Source of the DNA: Xenorhabdus stockiae
GTDB taxonomy: Bacteria > Pseudomonadota > Gammaproteobacteria > Enterobacterales > Enterobacteriaceae
Direction of reading: 5' to 3'
NCBI RefSeq assembly: GCF_002632825.1
Contig: NZ_NJAJ01000001.1
Span: forward strand, 62,001 to 126,000
Length of the DNA stretch: 64,000 nucleotides
Part shown: in pieces, positions 12,629 through 22,361 of the stretch
How the letters are laid out: each line of letters begins with the position of its first letter
How positions within the stretch are numbered: position 1 is the stretch's first letter
Position numbers and translations under genes: made by a program
Notes under the pieces: generated by a model
Told to the model about the DNA's origin: nothing
Database searches by the model: none
Seen by the model: the letters and a program-made list of their open reading frames with translations, nothing else

Positions 12629-13302
12629 TAAATCTCATCTGGGGTACGCAGGTTTTTCACTGCGATACGTTCACCACGCTTCCGTTCTCTTTCTGATTGC
12701 ATATTTGCGCGGTAAACCCCCTGATCACCAACGACCCATGACAGCGGGCGGCGCTCTTTGCCAATAGACTCCTGCAATAACAGCAGTGCCTGCATATAGG
12801 CTTCAGGGCGCGGTGGACAACCGGGAATGTAGACATCGACGGGAATAAACTTATCAACTCCCTGCACGACAGAATAAATGTCGTACATCCCGCCTGAGTT
12901 TGCACAGGCTCCCATCGAAATAACCCACTTAGGCTCCAGCATCTGGTCATATAAGCGCTGGATCACAGGTGCCATCTTGACAAAGCATGTACCTGAGATA
13001 ACCATGAAATCAGCCTGACGGGGAGATGCCCGCAGTACTTCAGCGCCGAAACGGGCAACGTCATGAACTGCGGTAAAAGAAGTCACCATTTCTACATAAC
13101 AACAGGAAAGGCCAAAGTTATAAGGCCACAGGGAATTCTTTCTTCCCCAATTCACCATGTCATGCAGAGCATGTTCTAATTTACCCATATAGACACTACG
13201 GTGGACGTGCTGCTCCAGAGGATCGCTGACAAGCTCCTGCTTTTGCAGGGGGTAACGGTCATTCTCACCGTTCGGATCTATGCGGGTGAGCGTATAATCC
13301 AT
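12628..13302 (-). CDS. nuoB: NADH:quinone oxidoreductase subunit B (N2 cluster)
   Basis: NuoB carries the terminal 4Fe-4S cluster N2, which reduces quinone. The 224-residue protein shows the adjacent-cysteine motif SCCYVEMV, plus GTCFVKMAP and [10 protein letters not shown], which complete the N2 ligands. E. coli NuoB has 220 residues. It is the second gene of the operon, 15 bases after nuoA. Confidence 0.97.
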   Translation of the reverse strand: MDYTLTRIDPNGENDRYPLQKQELVSDPLEQHVHRSVYMGKLEHALHDMVNWGRKNSLWPYNFGLSCCYVEMVTSFTAVHDVARFGAEVLRASPRQADFMVISGTCFVKMAPVIQRLYDQMLEPKWVISMGACANSGGMYDIYSVVQGVDKFIPVDVYIPGCPPRPEAYMQALLLLQESIGKERRPLSWVVGDQGVYRANMQSERERKRGERIAVKNLRTPDEI

Positions 13303-13317
13303 CTTTATGCCTCGCTA

Positions 13318-13806
13318 TTACTGCATTTGACTGTTGTTGGTATTAACATTGGTGGTATTAGCATTAGTGGTACTGACATCAGCGGTATGAACATCAGCAC
13401 TGGGATGACTGACCTGACGTCTTGAACGTGCGGGTGTCCAGTTCAGTGCTCCGATGCGAGCCAGATAAACCAAGCCTGCTAATAAGACCAAAATGAAAAT
13501 ACTTGCTTCGGCAAAGCCCAGCCAGCCACTCTCTTTGATAGAGACTGACCACGCGTATAAATAAAGGGCTTCAACATCGAAGATGACAAAAAACATGGCA
13601 ACCAGATAAAATTTCGCCGACAGACGAAGACGGGCACTGCCGACAGAATCGATACCCGATTCATAAGGGACGTGTTTTGCTCTGGCTTTTGCTCTGCCCC
13701 CAAGAAAGTACGCTCCCAGTAACATGAACGCAGCCAACCCAAGAGCACCTATCAGGAAAATCGCAAATGCCCAGTTATGGGCCAAAACTCCAGTAGATGT
13801 TGACAT
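13318..13806 (-). CDS. nuoA: NADH:quinone oxidoreductase subunit A, extended C-terminus
   Basis: NuoA is a three-helix membrane subunit of complex I and the first gene of the operon. The core matches E. coli NuoA well: helix 1 near residues 12-32, [32 protein letters not shown], and WTPARSRRQ at the end of the conserved part. After that the protein carries a low-complexity tail of about 30 residues rich in Thr, Asn, Asp and Val. This makes it 162 residues against 147 in E. coli. The tail is coded by near-repeats of a 9-15-nt unit, so it probably grew by slippage. Confidence 0.95.
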   Translation of the reverse strand: MSTSTGVLAHNWAFAIFLIGALGLAAFMLLGAYFLGGRAKARAKHVPYESGIDSVGSARLRLSAKFYLVAMFFVIFDVEALYLYAWSVSIKESGWLGFAEASIFILVLLAGLVYLARIGALNWTPARSRRQVSHPSADVHTADVSTTNANTTNVNTNNSQMQ

Positions 13807-14459
13807 ACTCGTTGCTTACTCATCAAAAGTGGTGTCAAGGTATCTGCTCTTTTAACCGGCAGTGTTGCACCACATCGATTCATGGGAAGGGATAACAACC
13901 AAATCTGAAACAGTGCTAATCAATAGCTTGAAAGGCATGGATCATTTTGGTTTTTATTCCTCTCAACAATTTTGTCAGTTACGACAAATATGCTTACTAA
14001 TTTATTTTACAAAGCACAAACTTTTGATTAACGAATTGTGCTGGTGTATCGCTAAAACGTGTCAGTAGGACAAAAAACTAACAACACACTATAACTAGTC
14101 TAACCGATAACTCGACTTTACTACACTATTATCTCAGGAAAAACCTGTCTTTCCACTGTGCAGGGGGGGATATTTTTATGATCAAGTGCACAGTTTCATT
14201 GAAAAACATTCAACAACAGAACAGTTTTCATTCAACCATTAATGGACTGTTTCTAAAAGGAACAATTTGAGTTTAATTACGCGACTATTTCTGAAAATAG
14301 ATCTATTTTATCAGTTTAAAAAATGAAAGTTGTTAACAAAGAAACATTACATTAACTAAAATTAGAAAGGATAATAAAATTAATAAGGGATATTTCTGAC
14401 AGTAAATATCAGCAATTAGAATGGAAACAGGAAAAGGTTATTAATATATATTTAGAAAC
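13807..14459. promoter_or_regulatory. nuo operon upstream region (non-coding)
   Basis: This AT-rich stretch of about 650 bases separates nuoA from the lrhA terminator. I see no convincing coding frame. It must contain the promoter(s) of the nuo operon, which in E. coli respond to ArcA, NarL, Fis and IHF. I could not place a clear -10/-35 pair or a named operator by eye. Confidence 0.5.
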
Positions 14460-14498
14460 AGGCTAATATTTCCACAAATAAAATGGAAATATTAGCCT
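14460..14498 (-). terminator. Stem-loop after lrhA
   Basis: A perfect 15-bp inverted repeat (ggctaatatttcca at 14461-14474 pairing with 14484-14497, plus one flanking pair) with a 9-nt loop lies 18 bases after the lrhA stop. The T-run on the minus strand is weak (TGTTTC). It is probably the lrhA terminator and insulates it from nuo. Confidence 0.7.
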
Positions 14499-14515
14499 AT
14501 AAAACACACGTAATA

Positions 14516-15490
14516 TTACTCGTTTATATTTTCTACTGAGGATTCTTCAATGGATTCAAGAGAGTCATCAGATTCATCAATATCATCTGTTTCATCTGAT
14601 TCAATGGATGTCACGGTATAAGGTGTTTTCTTATTTTCTATAGCATCAAAAACTGTCAGAACTGATTCATTTTGTTCATTACTGTTTCGATACAAGAAGA
14701 ACTGTATTTCTGGCAAACGCGGCAGCCCTTCACTCTCACCCAAAATTCTTAAGTCAGCATTCTGCATTTCCAAAGGACGGGCAGTAATACCAACCTCTGC
14801 ATTGACAGCAGAGCGAACAGCGGATAAGGATGCAGCTTCATAGGCAATACGCCACGGAATACCACTCATATCAAGAGTATCAAGTGCGATTTGACGGAAA
14901 GTGTTCGTTTCGTCCATCACAACCAGGGGAACCGGCTCATTTACCTGCAACTGGAAGTCAGGCGCACAGTGCCACAATACTGGTGAAGAACGAAGTACAG
15001 TACTAGGATGATGATTAATTTTTGCTGTGGTTAATGCTAAATCAATTTCATGGTTATCCAGCATACTTTCAATAAATTGACTACGTTTAATACGCACATC
15101 AACAGCAATACGTGGATAGACAGAAGCAATACGGTTTAACAGGAAAGGAAGCAGAGTATCGACTGTATCGTCAGACGCTCCTATTCTGAGTTCACCGTCT
15201 GCATCATTATATGTCAATGATGCGGTAGCATCGTCATTAGCACGCAGGATTTGGCGTGCATAACCAAGAAGTTGAAGCCCATGCTCGGTAAGGAGCTTAT
15301 TACGTCCATGGCGAGCAAATAATTCTCTCCCCACTAAATGTTCCAAACGTTGCATTTGCTGACTAACAGCCGATTGCGTTCTACAAACTGCTGCTGCTGC
15401 TGCTGCAAAAGTATTTAAGTCAGCAACGGCAACGAAAGTCCTTAGCAGATCGAGATCGAGGTTTATTATCTGACGATTTGCATTTATCAT
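14516..15490 (-). CDS. lrhA: LysR-family regulator LrhA/HexA
   Basis: This is the LysR-type transcription factor known as LrhA in E. coli and HexA in Pectobacterium, Photorhabdus and Xenorhabdus. There it represses motility, virulence and, in the insect pathogens, secondary metabolism. The winged helix-turn-helix occupies about residues 12-70, with the nearly invariant VCRTQSAVSQQMQRLE. The alanine run before it is coded by GCA repeats, and an effector-binding domain follows. The protein is 324 residues against 312 in E. coli. The extra length is an acidic, serine-rich tail (about the last 30 residues). The location next to nuo and alaA is as in E. coli. Confidence 0.95.
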   Translation of the reverse strand: MINANRQIINLDLDLLRTFVAVADLNTFAAAAAAVCRTQSAVSQQMQRLEHLVGRELFARHGRNKLLTEHGLQLLGYARQILRANDDATASLTYNDADGELRIGASDDTVDTLLPFLLNRIASVYPRIAVDVRIKRSQFIESMLDNHEIDLALTTAKINHHPSTVLRSSPVLWHCAPDFQLQVNEPVPLVVMDETNTFRQIALDTLDMSGIPWRIAYEAASLSAVRSAVNAEVGITARPLEMQNADLRILGESEGLPRLPEIQFFLYRNSNEQNESVLTVFDAIENKKTPYTVTSIESDETDDIDESDDSLESIEESSVENINE

Positions 15491-16290
15491 TGTTTATTCA
15501 TCACTTTTTTTTGATTTTAATTACTAACTAACCTGGTGTTTTTACTTCAGCAGTATCAAATAAAATAATACCAATTCTGACACTACTCTACTCTATTAAA
15601 GAGGGCAAAGGTTTACTGCATTTTTTTACTACTTATATCATCATGGGTTTTATTTTCTCCTTTCTTAACAAAATTTATGCAATCACTGAATTAATGGCTA
15701 AGTAAAAACCTATTTACCTTACATAACCACCAATTTCCAGTACAAATAGTCTTTTTCTGACTTGCTTCAAAGAATAACATAACTTCAATTCGCAAAACTT
15801 AACCAAAGCAAACAATATTAGTATTTTTAATGAATTAATACTTTTATTGAAAAGTCATGAAAATGTTACGGGTAAAAATTCAAAAAGATTCTCGAAGTAT
15901 CTAAGATAAAAACCTTAATTAATTTTATGTCGGCAAAGATAAATTATAAGAATACATTATACAAATTATCTTACTTTTATTGACAATTCAGCCCGCCTTT
16001 ATGATTTAAACTAAAAATCAGCATCATTCCTTATCTTTTAACAGTTCGTCAACTAAAAACGCCTCATTATGCAGAGTTAAATTCCAAAAAATAAAAAACA
16101 ACCAGAACTATAAACCAACCAAACTCATGTTTTTAGATAGCAGACTTATTCATTAGACTTTAAAACAACCGTTTTAACCAAAGATATCATGGGCTCTTCA
16201 AAAGATTGACTGAGAGGAGTACATTGAACATTAGATTTTTTGTAAGCCGGATAAAATCCACTTTTGCCAAGAAAAAGGTTAAGGCACCCT
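15491..16290. promoter_or_regulatory. lrhA/alaA divergent spacer
   Basis: This is 800 bases of very AT-rich DNA between two divergently transcribed genes. I find no coding frame or RNA gene that I can support. It should hold both promoters. A long spacer at this place is also typical of E. coli relatives. Confidence 0.45.
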
Positions 16291-17508
16291 ATGTTTTCCA
16301 TTAATAAATCCAGCAAATTAGATAATGTCTGCTATGACATTCGAGGTAACGCCCTTAAAGAAGCTAAACGGCTTGAAGAGGAAGGGAATAAGGTACTGAA
16401 ATTAAACATTGGTAATCCGGCTCCATTTGGTTTCGAAGCACCTGATGAAATTTTAGTTGATGTTATCCGCAATCTGCCAACTGCCCAGGGCTATTCTGAT
16501 TCGAAAGGCCTGTACTCAGCGCGTAAAGCGATCATGCAACATTATCAGGCGCGGAATATGCTGGATATTACCGTTGAGGATATCTTTATCGGTAACGGTG
16601 TTTCTGAACTGATTGTTCAGTCTATGCAGGCCTTGCTCAATACCGGTGATGAAATGCTGGTTCCGGCTCCTGACTACCCGCTCTGGACTGCTGCCGTCTC
16701 TCTTTCCAGTGGTAAAACTGTCCATTATTTATGTGATGAGCAACAAGGCTGGTTCCCTGATTTAGATGATATCCGCCGTAAAATAACCCCCCGCACCCGT
16801 GGTATCGTCATCATTAACCCGAATAACCCGACTGGCGCGGTATATAGTAAAGAACTCCTGCTGGAAATCGTGGAAATTGCCCGCCAGCATAACCTGATTA
16901 TTTTCGCGGACGAAATTTACGACAAGATCCTGTACGATGAAGCCCAGCACCATTCCATCGCTGCACTGGCACCGGATCTTTTTACTGTCACCTTTAATGG
17001 TCTGTCAAAAACCTACCGTGTTGCTGGTTTCCGTCAGGGATGGATGGTACTAAACGGCCCGAAAAAACAGGCAAAAGGTTATATCGAAGGACTGGAAATG
17101 CTGGCATCTATGCGTCTTTGCGCTAATGTGCCGATGCAGCACGCCATTCAAACCGCACTCGGTGGTTATCAAAGTATTAGTGAATTCATTCTTCCGGGTG
17201 GACGCCTCTACGAGCAGCGCAACCATGCCTGGGAATTAATCAACCAGATCCCCGGTGTTTCCTGTGTGAAGCCGATGGGCGCTCTCTATATGTTCCCTAA
17301 AATTGATACAAAACGTTTCAATATTTATGATGATCAGAAGATGGTTTTGGATCTCTTGTTACAGGAAAAAGTATTATTAGTTCAGGGAACAGCTTTTAAC
17401 TGGCCGGAACCGGATCATTTCCGTATTGTCACATTGCCACATACCGCAGATCTGCAAATGGCCATTGAAAAATTTGCCCGCTTCCTTGGCAATTATCGGC
17501 AAAAATAA
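16291..17508 (+). CDS. alaA: Glutamate-pyruvate aminotransferase AlaA
   Basis: AlaA (formerly YfbQ) is a PLP-dependent class I/II aminotransferase that makes alanine from pyruvate and glutamate in the cytoplasm. The 405-residue product equals E. coli AlaA in length and is very similar throughout (for example KLNIGNPAPFGFEAPDEILV and IINPNNPTGAVYSKELL). The PLP lysine is Lys240 in NGLSKTYRVAGFR. A TTG-led frame begins at 16264, but ATG 16291 (MFSINKSSKLDNVCYDIRG) has an AAGG ribosome site six bases upstream and matches the family start. Confidence 0.96.
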   Translation: MFSINKSSKLDNVCYDIRGNALKEAKRLEEEGNKVLKLNIGNPAPFGFEAPDEILVDVIRNLPTAQGYSDSKGLYSARKAIMQHYQARNMLDITVEDIFIGNGVSELIVQSMQALLNTGDEMLVPAPDYPLWTAAVSLSSGKTVHYLCDEQQGWFPDLDDIRRKITPRTRGIVIINPNNPTGAVYSKELLLEIVEIARQHNLIIFADEIYDKILYDEAQHHSIAALAPDLFTVTFNGLSKTYRVAGFRQGWMVLNGPKKQAKGYIEGLEMLASMRLCANVPMQHAIQTALGGYQSISEFILPGGRLYEQRNHAWELINQIPGVSCVKPMGALYMFPKIDTKRFNIYDDQKMVLDLLLQEKVLLVQGTAFNWPEPDHFRIVTLPHTADLQMAIEKFARFLGNYRQK

Positions 17509-17534
17509 CTTAAAAATAAATCAGTTATATATTT

Positions 17535-17728
17535 CACAGCCTTCAGGATGCAGCCAATATACCCTATGGGTTTCGAGTTGCATCACGGCGACGAGGGAAT
17601 GACAAATTCGTCAGGAACGAATCTACCTCACCAAAGGCTAGCCTCTCAGTTATCTCCGGTCGCATAGTTACCTATGCGACCGAGATGAGTGAACGCAGCC
17701 AACAAAAAGAGACAACTTGAAGGCTGTG
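17535..17728. repeat. MITE-like palindromic intergenic repeat, copy A
   Basis: This ~194-bp element fills the alaA-yfbR spacer. It has perfect 11-bp terminal inverted repeats (cacagccttca at 17535-17545 and its complement at 17718-17728). It also has a central perfect 10-bp hairpin (ggtcgcatag at 17658-17667 with 17672-17681). Just inside the ends are ataccctatgggtttcgagt and gccaacaaaaagagacaact, which recur in degenerate form at 22291 and, inverted, at 34577. It resembles a palindromic repeat I recall from Photorhabdus/Xenorhabdus spacers. No coding capacity is seen. Confidence 0.7.
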
Positions 17729-17792
17729 GGTTTACTTCCTCCTAACCAACGCCCACAATCATAATCACCCTGTTTCATTGTAAGAGAAGATT

Positions 17793-18374
17793 ATGAGCCA
17801 TTTTTTCGCCCAGTTATCCCGCCTTAAATTGATTAATCGCTGGCCTCTTATGCGTAATGTACGCACAGAAAATGTTTCAGAACATAGTTTACAGGTTGCT
17901 TTTGTTGCACATGCCTTGGCAATAATAAAAAACCGTAAATTTAATGGGAATATCAACGCAGAACGAATTGCAATATTAGCAATGTATCATGATGCCAGTG
18001 AAGTTATTACCGGGGATTTGCCAACCCCAATAAAATACTACAACCCTCAAATTGCTCATGAATATAAAAAAATAGAAAAAATCGCCCAACATAAATTATT
18101 AGATATGTTACCGATTGAATTACAAAATGATTTTCGTTTTATTTTAGATGATCAATATCATAATGAAGAAGAAACTCATATTATTAAACAAGCTGATGCA
18201 ATATGCGCTTATTTAAAATGTCTGGAAGAATTATCCGCGGGTAATTCTGAATTTAATCAGGCCAAAATCAGGTTAGAAAAAACATTAGAAAAGCGCCACA
18301 GTCAGGAAATGGATTATTTCATCACCGTATTTGTTCCGAGTTTCAGCCTTTCTCTTGATGAAATTAGCCTATAA
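17793..18374 (+). CDS. yfbR: HD-domain 5'-deoxynucleotidase YfbR
   Basis: YfbR dephosphorylates deoxyribonucleoside 5'-monophosphates and serves in nucleotide pool turnover. The 193-residue protein has the HD-superfamily metal and substrate residues at the expected spacing: Arg16, His31 in [12 protein letters not shown], His66-Asp67 in [12 protein letters not shown], and Asp135 in KQADAICAY. These are two residues ahead of their E. coli positions. The gene is convergent with yfbS, separated by a strong hairpin. Codon use is more AT-rich than in neighbouring core genes. Confidence 0.94.
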   Translation: MSHFFAQLSRLKLINRWPLMRNVRTENVSEHSLQVAFVAHALAIIKNRKFNGNINAERIAILAMYHDASEVITGDLPTPIKYYNPQIAHEYKKIEKIAQHKLLDMLPIELQNDFRFILDDQYHNEEETHIIKQADAICAYLKCLEELSAGNSEFNQAKIRLEKTLEKRHSQEMDYFITVFVPSFSLSLDEISL

Positions 18375-18390
18375 AAACAGCTAAGTCGGC

Positions 18391-18430
18391 AAAAATCGGG
18401 CAGCTTAATATTCTTATTAAGCTGCCCGAT
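18391..18430 (-). terminator. Terminator between yfbR and yfbS
   Basis: A perfect 16-bp stem (18395-18410 with 18415-18430) and a TTCT loop lie between these convergent genes. On the minus strand it is followed by TTTTT (18391-18395), so it is a standard rho-independent terminator for yfbS. It may also stop yfbR transcripts, although the plus side lacks a T-run. Confidence 0.85.
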
Positions 18431-18472
18431 ATCTATTCAGTCTATTTAAAGATACTTAACCAACAAAAATAA

Positions 18473-20302
18473 TTAGAAAGGAAAAAGAACAGGCACAACA
18501 GCCACACTAATAGCTAAGACAACCAAAGTAAAAGGTACACCCAATTTCAGGAAGTCAGCAAAACGATATCCACCCGGCCCTAATATCAACGTATTAACCG
18601 GTGAAGAAACCGGCGTCATAAATGCCGCCGAAGCCGCGACTCCAATAATCATTGCAAAAGGAAGAGGAGATACTGCCATCTGTTTGGCTGCTGCAATCGC
18701 AATGGGTGCCATTAATACCGCAGTTGCTGTATTGGAAATAAACAGCCCAATAACGGCGCAAAGAATAAATAAACAAACCAGCATAGCGCGTGGGCCCATA
18801 TTACCGGCAATATCCATTAATCCGCTGACAATCAAATCAATCCCGCCGGTTTTTTGTAGTGCCAGCGCAAATGGCATCATACCAACAATCAGGATAATGC
18901 TTGGCCAGTGAATGGCACGATAAGCACTCTCCATATCAATACAGCGAAATTGCCCCATCAGCAAACAAGCGATCAAAGCAGCAATAAAATTCGGAACTTC
19001 ATTAGTCAGCATCATCGCCACCATTAACGCAAGACAAAACAAGGCATGAGGAGCCTGAGATGCGGCTGGTGCGGCACTTTCTACTTCAATAGGCAAATTC
19101 AGCATAATAAAGTCCGGTGCTTTAGTTCTCAGCTCACGTACCAGCTTCCAGTCACCGATTACCAGCAAAGTATCGCCCAGCAGCAAAGGTTCATCAAACA
19201 GCTTACCAGCCAGAGCCTTACCACTACGCCGAATACCTACCACATTTAATCCATAGCGGGTACGGAATTTCATACTACGCAGTGATTGCCCCAATAAATC
19301 CGATTCAGGGATCACGGAGATTTCTGCCATCCCGACTTCCCGGGATTGATCAGAAAAATATTCACCGCGTAATACCATGGGTTCTAACTGTTGCTCACTA
19401 CAGAATTGGCGTAAATCTATATCACTGTCGGACATATCCACCAGTAATACATCCTGTTGACGCAGTTCTGTCTCGCCGGTTGGAGCAACCATAACCCGGC
19501 GGAATTTTCGCCAGCGCTCAATACCAATTACGTTAGCCCCATAACGTGCGCGTAACCCTAATTCATCCAGAGTATGGCCTATTAATGGTGAACTCTGCCG
19601 AACAGCAAGGCGCCGGGCGCGCCCTGATAATTTATAATCACGGATAAGATCACGAAATGACCGATGGTAGCGTTCATCAGGTCTTGGCGGTGTTTTACTT
19701 CCCAGCCAACGGCGGACGAGTAACATATAAATAATTCCCGCCAATAAAACTAAAATTCCGATAGGCGTAATGGAAAAGAAACCAAAACCTTGCAGCCCTT
19801 CACGCACCAGTTCGCTATTCACCACCATATTCGGTGGTGTTGCAACCAGCGTCATCATACCACTGATAAGGCCAGCGAACCCTAATGGCATCATTAATCG
19901 CCCGGATGAAGTCTGCATTCTGGCTGCCACACTTAAAACGACCGGAATAAAAATGGCTACAACGCCCGTGGAACTCATGAAAGCACCCAGTCCGGCAACG
20001 GATAACATCAGTAAAGCCAGCATTTTAGTTTCACTGTTACCCGCCACCCTAACCAACCAGTCTCCCATCTGATAGGCCACACCCGTCCTCACCAGTCCTT
20101 CACCAATGACAAACAGTGCTGCAATCAATAAAACGTTAGGATCGCTGAAACCGATAGTGGCTTCATTTAAGGAAAGCGTACCACTCAGGACAAAAGCAGT
20201 AATAACCAACAAAGCCACGACATCCATTCTGACTTTATTAGTTGTAAAAAGGACAATCGTGACTAATAACAGGGTCAATACCCACAACAGTTCAGTATTC
20301 AA
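18473..20302 (-). CDS. yfbS: SLC13/CitMHS-type transporter YfbS
   Basis: YfbS is an inner-membrane transporter of unknown substrate in the divalent-anion/Na+ symporter group. Two blocks of membrane helices (about residues 1-200 and 410-609) flank two soluble TrkA-C (RCK-C) domains (about 205-385). The motif [15 protein letters not shown] and the paired [27 protein letters not shown] match the family. No ATG gives the family N-terminus. I chose TTG 20302 (codes [10 protein letters not shown]), which has GAGG five bases upstream and gives 609 residues against 610 in E. coli. A longer frame reaching 20359 would include a terminator hairpin. Confidence 0.9.
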   Translation of the reverse strand: MNTELLWVLTLLLVTIVLFTTNKVRMDVVALLVITAFVLSGTLSLNEATIGFSDPNVLLIAALFVIGEGLVRTGVAYQMGDWLVRVAGNSETKMLALLMLSVAGLGAFMSSTGVVAIFIPVVLSVAARMQTSSGRLMMPLGFAGLISGMMTLVATPPNMVVNSELVREGLQGFGFFSITPIGILVLLAGIIYMLLVRRWLGSKTPPRPDERYHRSFRDLIRDYKLSGRARRLAVRQSSPLIGHTLDELGLRARYGANVIGIERWRKFRRVMVAPTGETELRQQDVLLVDMSDSDIDLRQFCSEQQLEPMVLRGEYFSDQSREVGMAEISVIPESDLLGQSLRSMKFRTRYGLNVVGIRRSGKALAGKLFDEPLLLGDTLLVIGDWKLVRELRTKAPDFIMLNLPIEVESAAPAASQAPHALFCLALMVAMMLTNEVPNFIAALIACLLMGQFRCIDMESAYRAIHWPSIILIVGMMPFALALQKTGGIDLIVSGLMDIAGNMGPRAMLVCLFILCAVIGLFISNTATAVLMAPIAIAAAKQMAVSPLPFAMIIGVAASAAFMTPVSSPVNTLILGPGGYRFADFLKLGVPFTLVVLAISVAVVPVLFPF

Positions 20303-20318
20303 TACAGCCTCTATCAGA

Positions 20319-20344
20319 AAAGACGGCCTGCTGGCAGGCAGGCC
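20319..20344 (-). terminator. Hairpin between yfbT and yfbS
   Basis: A 7-bp GC-rich stem (ggcctgc at 20325-20331 with gcaggcc at 20338-20344) is followed on the minus strand by GTCTTTTC. It lies after the yfbT stop and just before the yfbS ribosome site. It may terminate or attenuate transcription from yfbT into yfbS. Confidence 0.5.
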
Positions 20345-20414
20345 GGGGATTATCAACAAGAACCTATACTGGGAGCATTAAACCTGTTTTGTATGAAGAA
20401 TTCTTCGGCTCAGA

Positions 20415-21089
20415 TCAACAATCTATCTGATTCATTTGATAAATCGTTACATAGCCGCCAGATTTAACAATTTCGATATCTTCCAGATTGGTAACAGTCA
20501 TATGAATTTCATCACGACGGGGAATGCCCGGTTCATCATGAACAACCACAACCTGACAGCCCGCATCTAATCCGGCATGGATACCCGCTGCCGCATCTTC
20601 AAAAACCACACACTCTTCCGGTAACAGCCCTAATTTTTGCGCCCCCAGCAAATAAGGCTCAGGGTTTGGTTTACCGTTTTTAACCGATTCGGCTGTCACC
20701 CAATAGGCTGGCTCTGGTAACTCAGCTTCTTTATGGCGGGCAGAAGCAAGCGGGATCGTTCCTGATGTGACAATGGCCCAGGGGATCTCCAGCGCATTCA
20801 GTTTATCAATCAGGGCAATAGCACCGGGCAAGGCAGTAATACCTTCCATATCTTCTGTTTCGATTTTTTCAATCCACTTAAACGTACTGATAATCTCTTC
20901 TTCTGTGGCATCAGGCATAAAATGGCGTATTGATAATAATGCTGGTGTACCATGCACATAGTTCAGCACTTCATCGTGGTCAATACCCAGCTTATCTGCG
21001 AATTTAATCCATGCCCGTTCAACAGCAGGCAGTGAATCGATCAGCGTACCATCCAAATCAAATAAAAAACCTCTACATTTCAGCTCCAA
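20415..21089 (-). CDS. yfbT: HAD sugar phosphatase YfbT/HxpA
   Basis: YfbT is a haloacid dehalogenase-like phosphatase acting on hexose and sugar-alcohol phosphates. The HAD motifs are complete: FDLDGTLIDSLPAVERAW (nucleophile Asp and the second Asp), VTSGT, the lysine in VKNGKPNPEPY, and VFEDAAAGIHAG. There is no in-frame ATG near the family start. Two TTG codons (21095 and 21089) follow an AAAGGAG site (21096-21102). The second has a six-base spacer, so I start at 21089 (224 residues). The E. coli protein has 216. Confidence 0.9.
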   Translation of the reverse strand: MELKCRGFLFDLDGTLIDSLPAVERAWIKFADKLGIDHDEVLNYVHGTPALLSIRHFMPDATEEEIISTFKWIEKIETEDMEGITALPGAIALIDKLNALEIPWAIVTSGTIPLASARHKEAELPEPAYWVTAESVKNGKPNPEPYLLGAQKLGLLPEECVVFEDAAAGIHAGLDAGCQVVVVHDEPGIPRRDEIHMTVTNLEDIEIVKSGGYVTIYQMNQIDC

Positions 21090-21292
21090 ACCCAACTCCT
21101 TTAAACTCAGTTATGTGTTAATAATTAGTGTAATCTCAACTAAGTTCAGATAGTACTGACGAAGGTAAAAAAATTAAAGCATCAATTCCATTTATCTTTT
21201 ATCGCGTTCTGCAAATTTAAAACATAACCTGAAAAACCAAATAAAATCGCACATATGCAATATGATAATATCCCTCCTCCAATAAAATCTAA

Positions 21293-21344
21293 AAGTTGCC
21301 ACTAAAAAACTCTTTAATAAAAAAAGAATTCTCAGTGACAACTT
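21293..21344 (-). terminator. Terminator-like hairpin after the Cys-rich gene
   Basis: An 11-bp stem with one G-U pair (21293-21303 with 21334-21344) lies about 50 bases after the stop of the next gene and is followed on the minus strand by TTAGATTTTATT. Further A-T pairs extend the stem inward. The rest of the spacer 21090-21395 is AT-rich and shows nothing else. Confidence 0.5.
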
Positions 21345-21395
21345 AATTAAATTTTATTTACCTCTAATTCAACAATATCATTGTAAAGAAAAAAT

Positions 21396-21836
21396 CTAGC
21401 ATATTGCATGTCTAGGGCAACATCCCCCTCCGCCAAAACCACCAATTTTCCACCCACTAGGACACGGAGGATCAAAACAATCATCACAATAAGGCGGAAG
21501 TGGAGGTGGATCATTTTTTATGATATTAAGAGCAATGTTAATCGAATCAGTATCAGGATAAAAACGAACGGTGTAATCTAAACAGTTTGATTCATCACAT
21601 GTAGCACTAATATTAAAATTAGCGCACTCACTCTTTTTATGAAAAAAAACATACCAGCCAGTATCATTATAATAATGATCCAACTCAATAGAACAAGAGT
21701 CCCCATCATCAGACGATATATTCCACTCTATAGATTTATTCTTAGCTATACAATCACCTGAATTACTATCGCTAAAACTCTCATTATGTTTATCGCCAGC
21801 TTTCAAAATAATAGGTTGTTTATCTTCCCCAAACAT
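21396..21836 (-). CDS. Cysteine-rich protein of unknown function
   Basis: I do not recognise this 146-residue protein. It has 11 cysteines (29, 48, 71, 80, 85, 117, 120, 125, 139, 140, 146), a proline run (NDPPPLPPYC at about 108-117) and a glycine-rich Cys-Cys end (GGFGGGGCCPRHAIC). No signal peptide or membrane helix is seen. The N-terminal part (to about 105) looks like a small beta domain. A TATAAT-like box lies about 25 bases upstream, the ribosome site is weak, and a terminator-like hairpin follows. It sits between the core genes yfbT and yfbV, where E. coli has no gene, and is AT-rich, so it was probably acquired. Possible roles include a secreted or metal-binding protein. Confidence 0.65.
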   Translation of the reverse strand: MFGEDKQPIILKAGDKHNESFSDSNSGDCIAKNKSIEWNISSDDGDSCSIELDHYYNDTGWYVFFHKKSECANFNISATCDESNCLDYTVRFYPDTDSINIALNIIKNDPPPLPPYCDDCFDPPCPSGWKIGGFGGGGCCPRHAIC

Positions 21837-22290
21837 ACACTTAGGCTCTACGTTATCTATTATACTATAATGAAAAAATCATAGAATATAATTTCATCAT
21901 AACAATTCCCTCATATTAATATAAAGCAAATATTTTATGAAATTAATTTTCCAGAATAACTTTCAATTCCACCATCAAAAACAAATTCAATAAGTACTTC
22001 CCCTGACAGTAACAAAACAACATTTCTTTATTTAAAAACTCAAACGAAAATAATTTAAAGAAATCAAATTGCCATTAAAAAACAAAATAAAAAGCACCCA
22101 ATAAATTAAATTAAAACTCTTACAAAAGATAATTAATATATATTACAAAACATCACGATACATAATAAACCCTTTAACAAAATAGCAATAATTATAGATA
22201 AACTCGATAATAAATATTTATTCAGCGACATCAATATTTATCCCTTAAAAAAGATTAAATGTCCCTTAGCCTTTTATTGTAAGCTCTATT
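21837..22290. other. AT-rich spacer, nothing recognised
   Basis: This is about 450 bases of low-complexity AT-rich DNA upstream of the Cys-rich gene. Apart from that gene's likely -10 box near its start I see no gene, repeat or RNA. Confidence 0.5.
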
Positions 22291-22350
22291 ATCCTCTATA
22301 GATTTCGAATAGCCCTCCAAAAAAGACAACTTAAAAAACGGCAGGTGTAG
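22291..22350. repeat. Degenerate short copy of the palindromic repeat, copy C
   Basis: This stretch has ctatagatttcgaat at one end and ccaaaaaagacaacttaaaa at the other. These align with the two inner ends of the repeat at 17535-17728, with most of the middle missing. The match is imperfect, so I treat it as a probable decayed copy. Confidence 0.4.
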
Positions 22351-22361
22351 GAAGTTAAATA

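Noticed and set aside
13900-14120. A -10/-35 promoter pair for nuo (TATAGT at 14088-14093, minus strand)
   Set aside because: The hexamer is acceptable, but no matching -35 is found at 16-18 bases, so I do not call a promoter.
15390-15410. GCA/TGC trinucleotide run in lrhA as a possible microsatellite
   Set aside because: It codes the alanine run conserved in LrhA proteins, including E. coli, so it is ordinary coding sequence.
20303-20359. 19-residue N-terminal extension of YfbS
   Set aside because: It runs through a terminator-like hairpin and is absent from the family; the TTG at 20302 has a better ribosome site.
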